This document shows positions 55,455 to 64,000 of a stretch of DNA of 64,000 bases, piece by piece. Position 1 is the first letter of the stretch; each line of letters starts with the position of its first letter. The translations under genes and the position numbers were made by a program. The notes under the pieces are model-generated. The model searched no databases, was not told where the DNA came from, and was given only the letters and a program-made list of their open reading frames with translations. Origin of the DNA: Izhakiella capsodis (GTDB taxonomy: Bacteria; Pseudomonadota; Gammaproteobacteria; Enterobacterales; Enterobacteriaceae); contig NZ_FOVC01000010.1 of assembly GCF_900115045.1 (NCBI RefSeq), positions 67,443-131,442 of the forward strand, in the 5' to 3' direction.

Positions 55455-56830
55455 TGGCCGTGAGTAATGAACCTAATATTGCCGATGAGCTCGCTGCTTT
55501 TTCGTCTGGCACCCTAAGTGAAACCGGCTCGCAATCGCAGGGAGACTTTTTGCTCGATCATGGCGATCCCTTTAATTTTGCCAGACCGGGTAGCAACCGA
55601 GGGGCCAGCGATGCAGATAGCGCACAGCTATCTTCACTTTACGATGTCAATCAGTTGCGCACTGCCAGCGTACAGCAGCGAGTTGCAAAGGTGACCGCAT
55701 CTGAAAAACCGCTACTGGAGGCTGCTCAGCCGCTGCTACGTGCCCTGAGCGAAATGCCTGAAGTCGTCAAAAGTAAAGAGCAGGTATGGCTGCTAAAACA
55801 AGCGCTGAAGAATGAGGTTTCGCTCTTTAGCGTTGTCTGTGACGAAGCGGATATTTCGTGGAAAAAAATGGCTATCGTCCGTTACTGCCTGTGTACTTCG
55901 TTAGATGAGGCTGCTCACGGTCGGCCTTGGGGCGTTGAATCAGGTTGGTCGCAGAGTAATCTTCTTAATCATTTCGAAGGCGATAATGACGGGGGCAATA
56001 AATTCTTTTTGCTCGTAGGCCGACTTTCAATGAATCCACGGGAGTTTGACGATGTTCTGGAAATATTACTGCGGATTCTGGGGCTGGGGTTTGAAGGCCG
56101 CTACAGCATTATTGAGAACGGTGAACGGCAGCTGACCCGTATTCGGCAGCGTCTGTTGACGTTGCTACAAAGTATGAGAGACAGCGCGCCGGATCATCTC
56201 TCTGCTCACGGATTGCCGCTGAGAACCGGTAAACAGCGCCGTCGTATTTATATTCCGCTGAGAGTTTCATGGTTATTTGCTGGCGTATTACTTGCCGGGA
56301 GCTTCATAGCCCTCAAGTATTTTCTTATGCAGCCAGAATTACGTATACAGCACCAGATGCAGAGTCTGGAAAGACTTCCTGTTGCTCAGATTGCACCCCC
56401 CATGCGATTGCGCCTTGCTATTTTGTTAAAAAATGAGATCGCCCAGAAACTCGTCATGGTGGTGGAAACAGATAAACAAAGTGTGGTGACATTTCGGGGG
56501 GATTCCATGTTCGCCGTCGGCAGCGATTCGGTTTTACCTCGCATGCGTCCAGTTTTACAACGTGTGGCGGATGAGATACGACGCGTTAAAGGGAGAGCGT
56601 TGGTGGTGGGATATACAGATTCAATGCCTATCAATAAGCCGGGATTCCCTGATAACCAGGTGCTATCGGTAAAACGAGCAGAAAATATCGCACGCTATCT
56701 TCAACAGTCAGGCATACCCGCCAGCAATATTCGGTACGAAGGGCATGGAGATCAAAATCCGTTAGCCAGTAATAAAACGGTTGAAGGTCGGGCCAAAAAC
56801 CGACGTGTGGAAATATTTGTCAATTACTAA
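55454..56830 (+). CDS. tssL: T6SS membrane protein TssL with OmpA domain
   Basis: The 458-residue protein joins a DotU cytoplasmic domain (FSVVCDEADISWKKM, WSQSNLLNHFEGDNDGGNKF, LGLGFEGRYSII) and a membrane helix (VSWLFAGVLLAGSFIALKYF). The C-terminal OmpA-type peptidoglycan-binding domain has LVVGYTDSMP and GRAKNRRVEIFV. It forms the inner-membrane channel with TssM. The start overlaps the tssK stop. Confidence 0.94.
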   Translation: MAVSNEPNIADELAAFSSGTLSETGSQSQGDFLLDHGDPFNFARPGSNRGASDADSAQLSSLYDVNQLRTASVQQRVAKVTASEKPLLEAAQPLLRALSEMPEVVKSKEQVWLLKQALKNEVSLFSVVCDEADISWKKMAIVRYCLCTSLDEAAHGRPWGVESGWSQSNLLNHFEGDNDGGNKFFLLVGRLSMNPREFDDVLEILLRILGLGFEGRYSIIENGERQLTRIRQRLLTLLQSMRDSAPDHLSAHGLPLRTGKQRRRIYIPLRVSWLFAGVLLAGSFIALKYFLMQPELRIQHQMQSLERLPVAQIAPPMRLRLAILLKNEIAQKLVMVVETDKQSVVTFRGDSMFAVGSDSVLPRMRPVLQRVADEIRRVKGRALVVGYTDSMPINKPGFPDNQVLSVKRAENIARYLQQSGIPASNIRYEGHGDQNPLASNKTVEGRAKNRRVEIFVNY

Positions 56831-56840
56831 TGGATTAGTC

Positions 56841-59800
56841 ATGTCAGTATTTAATAGATTATTCAGTGGGCAGGGACTAAAGCGATTTTTGTTGATAGCT
56901 TTTTTTTGTTTGCTTGGTGCTGCTATCTGGTTTTTAGGTCCCATGCTGGGGGTTGGTGATGTTCGCCCGCTGGAGCCGATAGATAGCCGGATTATACTCC
57001 TGTTCACTCTTTTTTTATTATTTCTAATTTGCTGGCTCCGTTTGCCAGTATTTATTTCAATTGCCCTGATATTAAGTGTCTCTATTTGGATTATAGGGCC
57101 TTATTTGGTAACCGGGAGCCGTTATCCATTGAAGGATATGGGCGTTCGTCTGGCTATTATTATCGTTATTCTTACGCTGACGTTATTATATTCGCTATGG
57201 TGTCTTTTGCGGGCAATGACAATAAACCCCGCACTGCTAGACAGGTTTATAAAAAGTAAGCCACAGGTGCAGCAATCTGATAATGATCAGAAGATGATCA
57301 GCGCCATCATTAAGCAGGGGATTCGCTATATGGAGCGTATCCATCGGACTGCACCTTTATGGCAGCGCTTTTTATTTATTAACACGCGCCAGAGATTTCC
57401 CTGGTTTTTAGTGATGGGAACACCCGCTTGCGGTAAAACAACAATGTTATTCTCTTCAGGTCAGGAGTTTCCTTTACCAGAGCAGCTGAATCGCAAAGAC
57501 AAAGAGAACCCGCCAACTGAGAGCTGTGAATGTTTGTTCACCAATGACGCAATTTTTCTTGATACTGCAGGAAAATACACCCAGGTTGATGATGGCTCTC
57601 AGAAGGAATGGGATTATCTGGCGCAAGCGCTCAGGAAACATCAGTTAGAGTGTAATTTTAGTGGCGTGATACTGGCACTTTCCGCTGCGGATATCCTGAA
57701 CAGAACGACGTCAGAACTGCTGTCAATTTCAGCGACCTTGCGTGCCAGACTGTACGAATTACGTCAGCAAACCGGTGAGCACTTTCCCGTTTACCTGACG
57801 ATTACCAAGTTAGATCTCTTAACCGGATTTGAAGAATACTTTCGTAATCTCACAGCCGCAGAGCGCGAGCAGATATGGGGAGTAACTCTGCCCTGGCAGC
57901 AAGGGAAGACAATTACAACGGATGAACTGAAAACGACGCTTGATAATGAGTTTTCCTTATTAGAGGAGCGCATTAGCAGCGTGATGTATTTACGTCTGCA
58001 AGAAGAATATGATGTAAGCGACCGTAAGAATATGTATGCCTTTCCTCAGGATTTTCATCTATTGGCGCAGAAAGTTATTGAGGTTATCAGAAATATTTTT
58101 ATCGCTTCCCGTTATGATGATACTCAGTTTAATTCTACTCTCAGGGGTGTTTATTTTAATAGCAGTTGTCAGGCCGGTTCCGTAAGATTACTCAATAATA
58201 GTACGCTATTAAGGAAGTGGACTAATTTAGTTGAGAATGATAATCCGACAACGCCGTCATCACTGTTGGATAAAAAGGATGATGAGGGATTGCTAAATCA
58301 CTCATTTTGGGGGAAAAGTTATTTTTTAAATAGTTTATTTAGAGATGTGATCGTTAAAGATCGGGGCCTGGCCGGATACAGTGTGCCTTTGCAATCTAAG
58401 TTTATGTTAAAAAATATCATGGGACATACTCTTATATGGGGTGGTATTCTTTTTCTAATATCAGGGCTTTCTACAAGCTATTATCTTAATCGAGATTACT
58501 TAAAAACAATAGAAGTTAGAGTTGATAACCTTGATAAACAGGCTGCCTATTATATTAAAAATCCAGGTGAGAAATTATTACCGCTCCTGTTGGATAAAAC
58601 TCAGCTATTATCATCATATGACGATCTGGATATTAGCAATCCCGATTTAGGTTGGCGATATGGCCTTTATACTGGCAGTCAAATATTTCAAGGGGCTGAT
58701 AAGTTATATCATTACTTTTTGCAACACTATCTACTGACTCAAATTGAGACAGAAAGTGTCAAGGCATTGAATGATGCGATACAGAACCGCGATGAAGATG
58801 AGATATGGAACGAATTAAAGCTATATCTGATACTTGCAGGACAGGGGGATAGAAAAAATGATTGGATGATAAAGGCGATTGCTGATCAGTGGGAAAAGAG
58901 TAATTTAATTCAATTTTACAAAAGCCGTGAGCAGTTTTTATTTCATTTAAACAATATCTTCAATGATCCTCAATGGAATAACTATATAAAGAAACCGGAT
59001 ATTGAGTTGATTAAATCGGCTCGTTCAATACTGAATCAGAAATCGTCGACGATGCGTATCTGGCAACAGCTAAAGCGCGGCATGATGGCTGAGTATCCTG
59101 ATAACGTGACTCTTACCAGAATGACCGGTGAGGATAGTCATCAGATTTTTACTCTGGAAGGGAGTGCACTAAACCAACAAGGCATTCCGGGTATTTATAC
59201 GCGTTCAGCCTGGAATCATCTGGTTAAAAAAAAATTCTTAACAGATCTGGTAACGCTGCAACGTGAAGATGACTGGGTAAGTGGCCGTAAAGTACAAATG
59301 AGTAATCCGTTCGCGCAACGTGAAGAAATTATGAAACTCTATTTCCAGGAATACACCAGTTACTGGCAGTCTTTTCTGGCGAATATCAGGTTGAGTAATT
59401 TTAGCTATGTCACAAACAATAATCCTGACATGCCGTTAAACATAGCCTTACTTCGCACTCTGTCTGTTGGTAATTCTCCTTTGGTGACGTTGCTGAATAA
59501 TGTCGTCTATGAAACCACATTAGCACCAAATGACAATAAGATTCTTGACGGTATAGATTTAAAGATGAATCGTGGGCGGGTAATGGATCAGGCACAAAAC
59601 ATCGCTAAGAAAGTCAGTGAAAATGAACAGCAACTGGTTAAAAAAAATGTTGATGCTAATTTTAGTGCTCTGCGTTTCTTTGTCAAAGGCTCGGGCCCGG
59701 CTGGCGTAGGGGGCGATGCTGGTCAAACATTATCCGGGACGGGTCTTGCCCGACTGATGAAAATGTTAAATGAACAGTATACCCGTTTGGTTATTTATAA

Positions 59801-60740
59801 TGATGAAATAAAAAATGGGGATATACCCCCTACCAGCGAAGCAAGCAGCCAACTTATTGCTGAATCAAGAACCTGGCCGGACCCAATAAGAAATATTGTT
59901 TCTCCATTACTTACTCGCTCCAATGCTAAAATGAAAAGCAGCGCTATTCAGCTCAGCGTTGACTCTATTGATAAAGGACCCGGGGCCACTTGTCGCAATC
60001 TTCTGGCGGGGCGTTATCCATTTTCTGATAGCGAAAAGAATGTTCATCTTGCCGATTTTGAACGTTTTTTTTCGTCAGGTGGGATAGTGGATTCATGGTT
60101 CAGAGAGCACCTTGCAGGCAAGGTTGATACTTCCAGCTACCCCTGGCGCTTTAAAGGAACGACGGACAGTAAGGGGTTGGCTTTTTTCGAAAACGTTGAC
60201 AGTATTCGCAATGCATTTCTTACCGCTAATGAAGGGAAAAAATTAGCGCTCAGTTTTTCTGCCTCAATTCGCTATTTATCCCCTTCTATTACACAGCTCA
60301 ATATGAATATGGATGGCGATAATTTTGATTATTCGCATGGTCCGCTTACAACACATTATTTTACATGGCCGGGGAATAAAAAGGGAACAATCATTAGCAT
60401 GGTTGCGCATAGTCAGCAAGCCAGACCAGCGCCTGTTACAAGCAGTTTACCCAAAGATCATTGGGATGCATTACGCTGGCTTAATGATAAGAGCCAGCCG
60501 ATCCGAACTAAGGATGCGTCGGCATCTGGCAACCTGATCTATCGCGGTCCATGGGCTTTGTTACGCTGGCTGGATGCAGCGGATAGCGTTCGTCAGCAGG
60601 ACGATGGAAGCCTGCTTTTGAGCTGGAAGATTGGTCCGGGCCGCGTTGATATTCAGATTGATGGATTGAATGAATCTGCCCAACTGCCAGGCGAACTATT
60701 ACGAAAATTTCGCTGCCCTGGCAGCGATTTCGGGAGATAA
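56841..60740 (+). CDS. tssM: T6SS membrane protein TssM (IcmF)
   Basis: TssM spans the inner membrane and periplasm between TssL and TssJ. From the ATG at 56841 it has 1299 residues: two or three N-terminal membrane helices, an NTPase domain with Walker A GTPACGKT (193-200), and a further membrane helix (LIWGGILFLISGLSTSYYLN) near residue 540. A long periplasmic region ends in an IcmF C-terminal domain (GPWALLRWLDAADS). A start at 56781 inside tssL is less likely. It appears complete. Confidence 0.95.
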   Translation: MSVFNRLFSGQGLKRFLLIAFFCLLGAAIWFLGPMLGVGDVRPLEPIDSRIILLFTLFLLFLICWLRLPVFISIALILSVSIWIIGPYLVTGSRYPLKDMGVRLAIIIVILTLTLLYSLWCLLRAMTINPALLDRFIKSKPQVQQSDNDQKMISAIIKQGIRYMERIHRTAPLWQRFLFINTRQRFPWFLVMGTPACGKTTMLFSSGQEFPLPEQLNRKDKENPPTESCECLFTNDAIFLDTAGKYTQVDDGSQKEWDYLAQALRKHQLECNFSGVILALSAADILNRTTSELLSISATLRARLYELRQQTGEHFPVYLTITKLDLLTGFEEYFRNLTAAEREQIWGVTLPWQQGKTITTDELKTTLDNEFSLLEERISSVMYLRLQEEYDVSDRKNMYAFPQDFHLLAQKVIEVIRNIFIASRYDDTQFNSTLRGVYFNSSCQAGSVRLLNNSTLLRKWTNLVENDNPTTPSSLLDKKDDEGLLNHSFWGKSYFLNSLFRDVIVKDRGLAGYSVPLQSKFMLKNIMGHTLIWGGILFLISGLSTSYYLNRDYLKTIEVRVDNLDKQAAYYIKNPGEKLLPLLLDKTQLLSSYDDLDISNPDLGWRYGLYTGSQIFQGADKLYHYFLQHYLLTQIETESVKALNDAIQNRDEDEIWNELKLYLILAGQGDRKNDWMIKAIADQWEKSNLIQFYKSREQFLFHLNNIFNDPQWNNYIKKPDIELIKSARSILNQKSSTMRIWQQLKRGMMAEYPDNVTLTRMTGEDSHQIFTLEGSALNQQGIPGIYTRSAWNHLVKKKFLTDLVTLQREDDWVSGRKVQMSNPFAQREEIMKLYFQEYTSYWQSFLANIRLSNFSYVTNNNPDMPLNIALLRTLSVGNSPLVTLLNNVVYETTLAPNDNKILDGIDLKMNRGRVMDQAQNIAKKVSENEQQLVKKNVDANFSALRFFVKGSGPAGVGGDAGQTLSGTGLARLMKMLNEQYTRLVIYNDEIKNGDIPPTSEASSQLIAESRTWPDPIRNIVSPLLTRSNAKMKSSAIQLSVDSIDKGPGATCRNLLAGRYPFSDSEKNVHLADFERFFSSGGIVDSWFREHLAGKVDTSSYPWRFKGTTDSKGLAFFENVDSIRNAFLTANEGKKLALSFSASIRYLSPSITQLNMNMDGDNFDYSHGPLTTHYFTWPGNKKGTIISMVAHSQQARPAPVTSSLPKDHWDALRWLNDKSQPIRTKDASASGNLIYRGPWALLRWLDAADSVRQQDDGSLLLSWKIGPGRVDIQIDGLNESAQLPGELLRKFRCPGSDFGR

Positions 60741-60742
60741 AT

Positions 60743-61429
60743 ATGATGTTAAATTTCGTTAGCCCGCGCATAAAAACTTTTCTACCATCAGCGATTGGCA
60801 ATCAGCGAAGGCTGGGGATTTATCGATCTACTGATCTACACTTTTGCCGTTGGTTGCAATATGTATCACTCAATATGCAGCTACCATTACCGTTATCAGA
60901 AAGCTATCCTTGGTGCTTCGTTTCTCCCGCATACACTATCAATCAGCAGCACTTCATCATGGGGGCTTTTCTTCCTGCGTGGCAAATAATAAAAAATCGA
61001 CCAGGGGCCTTATATGTAATAATCAGGAAAGAGAATGTCATTCGCCTTCTTCAGCATGCCGGAAATGAAACGCTGCCATTTTTTATGATGCGGATTTTAG
61101 CTTTATTGGATGCGCGGGGAGAGCAAGAGGAATATAAAAAAAACATCTATTCCTGGCTCCTAAGGTTGCAATGCATGTTGCCCAAAATGCGATGCTCCAG
61201 GCAATTAATTTATGTTAATGGAAGACGCTGGGAAATAGATTCTCTTCGGCTACAACTTTGTGATTTTGATTTCCGCTATCAAAGTGAAGATGGAGTGGAG
61301 GTGATGCCATGGTTAGACTGGCCTAACTGTATCCTAAGTCAAAAAAAAATATGGTTATGGAGACAAAAAAGAGATGGAAAAATACTTGATCTGCAAAAAT
61401 TAGACTGGCCGGATGAAAAAAAATCTTAG
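60743..61429 (+). CDS. T6SS-linked protein of unknown function
   Basis: The 228-residue protein follows tssM by two bases and precedes vgrG by 49. It is basic, Trp- and Leu-rich and has no signal peptide. The stretch FCRWLQYVSLNMQLPLPLSE, then WCFVSPAYTINQQHFIMGAF, loosely recalls TagF, a post-translational T6SS repressor. The GKLPxxGDF start of TagF is not clear, so I leave it unnamed. Position in the operon is the best evidence of a T6SS role. Confidence 0.55.
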   Translation: MMLNFVSPRIKTFLPSAIGNQRRLGIYRSTDLHFCRWLQYVSLNMQLPLPLSESYPWCFVSPAYTINQQHFIMGAFLPAWQIIKNRPGALYVIIRKENVIRLLQHAGNETLPFFMMRILALLDARGEQEEYKKNIYSWLLRLQCMLPKMRCSRQLIYVNGRRWEIDSLRLQLCDFDFRYQSEDGVEVMPWLDWPNCILSQKKIWLWRQKRDGKILDLQKLDWPDEKKS

Positions 61430-61478
61430 ACGCACTTTATTCATGATTAAGTGATTTTTTAATATATCAGGTATAATT

Positions 61479-64000
61479 ATGTCCCGTACAATTACGCTTA
61501 AAAGTGCAGCGATGCCCAGCTTATTGGGAGAGCCTGCTTTAGTATTATTCAGATTAGATGGAGAGGAATCATTTTCAACGTTATATAGCTACACCCTAAC
61601 GATAAAAACACCCGATAATCCACAAATTCCGTGGCAGGCGGCATCGAATATTGATTTGAAGGCTTTAATCGGTAAAGAGATGACTGTCGTTATGGAACTT
61701 GATGGTAACGGCCTGGACTGTACTTGTGGTATCGGTAAAGGGCAGCGTGAAATTTCAGGGATAGTTGAAAAGGCATGTTATGTTGGACGTGATGCTAATC
61801 AGGCTATGTTTGAAATAGTTATTCGCCCCTGGTTGTACCTGGCCACATTAACCAAAGATTTTAAAATATTTCAGAATAAAACAGTTCTGGATATTATTGA
61901 GGAAGTACTTCTTGAATATAACTTCCCTTTTGAAAAGCGGCTCTCTGCGGTTTATCCAGCACTGGATTTTCAAGTGCAATATGGTGAGAGTGACTTTGCT
62001 TTCATTGAGCGCTTAATGGAAGAGTGGGGAATTTACTGGTTTTTTGAACATAATCAAGAGAAGCATAAACTCATATTGGTTGATCATGTTGGTGCTCACA
62101 AGGCTTATTCCAGTGAGGCATATCGCGTCATTGAATATATACCGGAGTCACCTAAGGCTGGTGAGGAGTATATCAGCCAGTTTCATCATAAAGAGTCAAT
62201 TACCTCTGGTCGCTGGGTAACCAGTGATTATGACTTTACCAAGTCACGTGCTGATATCATTGCACTGGATATAAAACCGCGACAAACCAGCTTTAATAAT
62301 ATGGAAATTTTCAGCTGGCCCGGAGACTATGAGCAACCTAATATTGGTGAGCAGCTGGCGCGTGTTCGAATGGAGGAGCTGGGTGCAATAGGATCGCGTG
62401 CCTTCGGTTCTGGTGAGATACGTGGCATTGTTTGCGGGGCTAACTTTGAGTTAAAAGGTTACCCGGTGAGTAAGGTCAACCGTGAATATATGGTGATTTC
62501 CAGTCATCTTCTGGTGCAGGAAATTGATCAGGGCGCCCGTAGTGATCAGTTTAGTATTAACTGTTCATTTACCGTCCAGCCCACTAGCAAAATATACCGT
62601 CATCCTCAGATTATCCCCCGGCCGCGTACAAATGGCCCGCAGAGTGCAATCGTCGTTGGACCGCCAGGAGAAGAGGTTTGGACCGATACTTATGGGCGGG
62701 TAAAGATTCGATTTGTATGGGATCGCTATGGGAATAATCGTGAGAACGATTCATGCTGGGTACGCGTGAGTCAGGCCTGGGCAGGTAATGGTTTTGGCGG
62801 TATTTATATTCCACGTATTGGCCAGGAAGTTATCGTTGAATTTATTAATGGCGATCCTGATCGACCCATAATTATGGGTAGTTTATACAATAATGTGACC
62901 CAACCGCCCTGGTCTCTGCCGTTCAATGCCACACAGAGTGGTCTGATAAGTCGTACGATCGGCGGTGGTTGTATGAACTACAATGGCGTGCGATTTGAAG
63001 ATAAGCCGGGGCTGGAGACCTACTGGGAACAAGCTGAACGCGACATGATCCGCCTGACTAAAAATAACGAATGCCAGACGATCGGCGTTAATTCATCTAT
63101 GCAGGTTGGTTGTAATCGTGATGCTGTTATCGGCGGTGATCTATCATCAAACGTGGCTAAATGTGCCTCATATATTATAGGCAAAGATACCAGTTACAGC
63201 ATTGGTGGTTGCTATGGCATGGTTGTTGGGCAGAATTTTAACGCCACTATTTCTGGCCTGTGTAACAAGTTAGTCGAAGGGTGTTCAACATTAAAAGTTG
63301 GCGGCGCTTATGACATCACGGTCGGCGGTGCACATGCCGTCACTGTTTGTGGCTTGAGTGCGAACAATGTTGGCGGCGCTTATTTGACAACTGTTGGTGG
63401 GGCGCATCTCACGACTGTCGGAGGGCTTTCTGCAACCACTGTAGGAGGCGCATGGCAGGCGACAGCCGGCGGAGCAGCGACTCTATTTGGTGGCGGTAAA
63501 GTCGCCGTTGGCGCCGGTGGAGAGCTGATTCTATCAGGTAAAATTATCAAGATCATTGGTAAAGAAAAAGTCATCATCCAGGGTGGGCAGGTCCACATTA
63601 ATCCCGGAGATGGCGATGAATGCTGTGGTGGCGGTGGCGGTGGCGGTTGCAGCATTGGCCTCGGAGGAATGGCTGCCCTTTGCGGACTGGGATCCCTGAA
63701 ATCACTGGCACTTATCGAAGGTGGATGTGGATTACCGATACCTCTACCTCCGCTGCCGGTGCCGATTCCGGTGCCGATTCCGGTGCCGATTCCGGTGCCG
63801 ATTCCGGTGCCGATTCCGGTGCCGATGCCGCCGATACCGCCGATGCCGCCGATTCCGGTTCCACCGATACCGCCGATACCGCCGATACCGCCGATACCGC
63901 CGATTCCGGTTCCACCGATACCGACGCCAGGCCCAACGCCGCAGCCGGGTCCAACGCCGCAGCCAGGCCCAACGCCGGAGCCAGGTCCAACGCCGGAGCC
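61479..64000 (+). CDS. vgrG: VgrG spike protein with proline-rich repeat tail (cut by window end)
   Basis: VgrG (TssI) trimers form the puncturing tip of the T6SS. From the ATG at 61479, 840 codons are open to the window end. The gp27-like part has LVLFRLDGEESFSTLYSYTL and FQVQYGESDFAFIERLMEEW. The gp5-like part has DTYGRVKIRFVWDRYG, SCWVRVSQAWAG and NGDPDRPIIMGSLYNN. A long glycine-rich beta-helix of VGGA-type repeats follows. A CCGGGGGGGC run then leads into PVPI repeats, PPIPPI repeats and PTPQPGPTPEPGP repeats. The tail end and any fused domain lie beyond the window. Confidence 0.93.
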   Translation, partial: MSRTITLKSAAMPSLLGEPALVLFRLDGEESFSTLYSYTLTIKTPDNPQIPWQAASNIDLKALIGKEMTVVMELDGNGLDCTCGIGKGQREISGIVEKACYVGRDANQAMFEIVIRPWLYLATLTKDFKIFQNKTVLDIIEEVLLEYNFPFEKRLSAVYPALDFQVQYGESDFAFIERLMEEWGIYWFFEHNQEKHKLILVDHVGAHKAYSSEAYRVIEYIPESPKAGEEYISQFHHKESITSGRWVTSDYDFTKSRADIIALDIKPRQTSFNNMEIFSWPGDYEQPNIGEQLARVRMEELGAIGSRAFGSGEIRGIVCGANFELKGYPVSKVNREYMVISSHLLVQEIDQGARSDQFSINCSFTVQPTSKIYRHPQIIPRPRTNGPQSAIVVGPPGEEVWTDTYGRVKIRFVWDRYGNNRENDSCWVRVSQAWAGNGFGGIYIPRIGQEVIVEFINGDPDRPIIMGSLYNNVTQPPWSLPFNATQSGLISRTIGGGCMNYNGVRFEDKPGLETYWEQAERDMIRLTKNNECQTIGVNSSMQVGCNRDAVIGGDLSSNVAKCASYIIGKDTSYSIGGCYGMVVGQNFNATISGLCNKLVEGCSTLKVGGAYDITVGGAHAVTVCGLSANNVGGAYLTTVGGAHLTTVGGLSATTVGGAWQATAGGAATLFGGGKVAVGAGGELILSGKIIKIIGKEKVIIQGGQVHINPGDGDECCGGGGGGGCSIGLGGMAALCGLGSLKSLALIEGGCGLPIPLPPLPVPIPVPIPVPIPVPIPVPIPVPMPPIPPMPPIPVPPIPPIPPIPPIPPIPVPPIPTPGPTPQPGPTPQPGPTPEPGPTPE
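63756..63827 (+). repeat. 12-bp tandem repeat in vgrG encoding PVPI
   Basis: The unit CCGGTGCCGATT occurs five times perfectly and a sixth time with a final G. It is in frame and encodes Pro-Val-Pro-Ile. It should be prone to slippage that changes tail length without changing frame. Confidence 0.95.
63828..64000 (+). repeat. Further proline-codon repeats in vgrG (9-bp and about 18-bp units)
   Basis: After the 12-bp array come 9-bp CCGATACCG-type units (Pro-Pro-Ile, with some Met and Val). Then come units such as CCAACGCCGCAGCCAGGT, encoding Pro-Thr-Pro-Gln/Glu-Pro-Gly. The array continues past the window end. Confidence 0.9.

Noticed and set aside
63712..63990. Minus-strand frame with Ala-Pro-Glu-Ser repeats opposite the VgrG tail
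   Set aside because: It is the antisense reading of the vgrG tandem repeat.
63756..64000. CRISPR array
   Set aside because: The repeats are short, tandem, in frame and without unique spacers; they are coding repeats of vgrG.

Overview
The window looks like a chromosomal segment of an Erwiniaceae bacterium, most likely Erwinia or a close Pantoea relative. The evidence is the enterobacterial block yidC-yidD-rnpA-rpmH | dnaA-dnaN-recF-gyrB with near-E. coli protein sequences, the flanking core genes yidA, yidR, yidQ, ibpA, ghrB and tag, and a lone ibpA without ibpB, a state reported for Erwiniaceae. Species is not decidable from the sequence alone. The dense insertion-sequence debris and broken virulence genes suggest a host- or insect-associated lineage undergoing genome decay.

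Layout. (1) 1-8.1 kb: conserved replication block, with ribosome/RNase P/membrane-insertion genes on the minus strand and dnaA, dnaN, recF, gyrB on the plus strand. (2) 8.1-20.65 kb: an AT-rich accessory island inserted between gyrB and yidA, which are close neighbours in E. coli. It holds a pertussis-toxin-like ADP-ribosyltransferase, a truncated effector-like N-terminus, a 915-residue leucine-rich-repeat protein with the SspH/IpaH-type N-terminal module, a CNF-type deamidase with the LSGC motif, and an OspC-family pseudogene broken by one frameshift and one nonsense codon. These lie among fragments of IS6, IS3, IS1, a Tn3-type terminal repeat, a serine-resolvase stub and an Rpn-nuclease stub. 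No secretion apparatus for these candidate effectors lies in the window. (3) 20.7-30.7 kb: yidA, then a two-wing catabolic locus. The minus wing has a DeoR regulator, a PdxA2-type dehydrogenase and a DUF1537 acid-sugar kinase. The plus wing has an iron-type alcohol dehydrogenase, a DapA/NanA-type aldolase, a sodium:solute symporter, a cytoplasmic BNR (sialidase-fold) enzyme, a YhcH-like protein and a short-chain dehydrogenase. I infer import and breakdown of an acid sugar or sugar conjugate through a four-carbon acid phosphate. (4) 30.7-35.8 kb: an IS6 fragment, then yidR, yidQ, heat-regulated ibpA, ghrB and tag. (5) 36.2-64 kb: a type VI secretion (T6SS) locus. The minus arm has a LuxR-type regulator, an EagR-type chaperone, an OmpA-domain protein, a short DotU-like protein, a GT60-like glycosyltransferase, a fimbrial-subunit-like protein and tssA, tssG, tssF. 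The plus arm has tssH, a frameshifted PapD-like chaperone with degenerate DNA, tssB, tssC, hcp, tssJ, tssK, tssL, tssM, an unassigned gene and a vgrG that runs off the end of the window. No tssE or PAAR gene was found here.

The most unusual points are the effector island, the glycosyltransferase embedded by overlapping genes in the T6SS operon, the proline-rich tandem-repeat tail on VgrG, and the unexplained sialidase-fold/acid-sugar operon. No rRNA, tRNA or CRISPR array was recognised.
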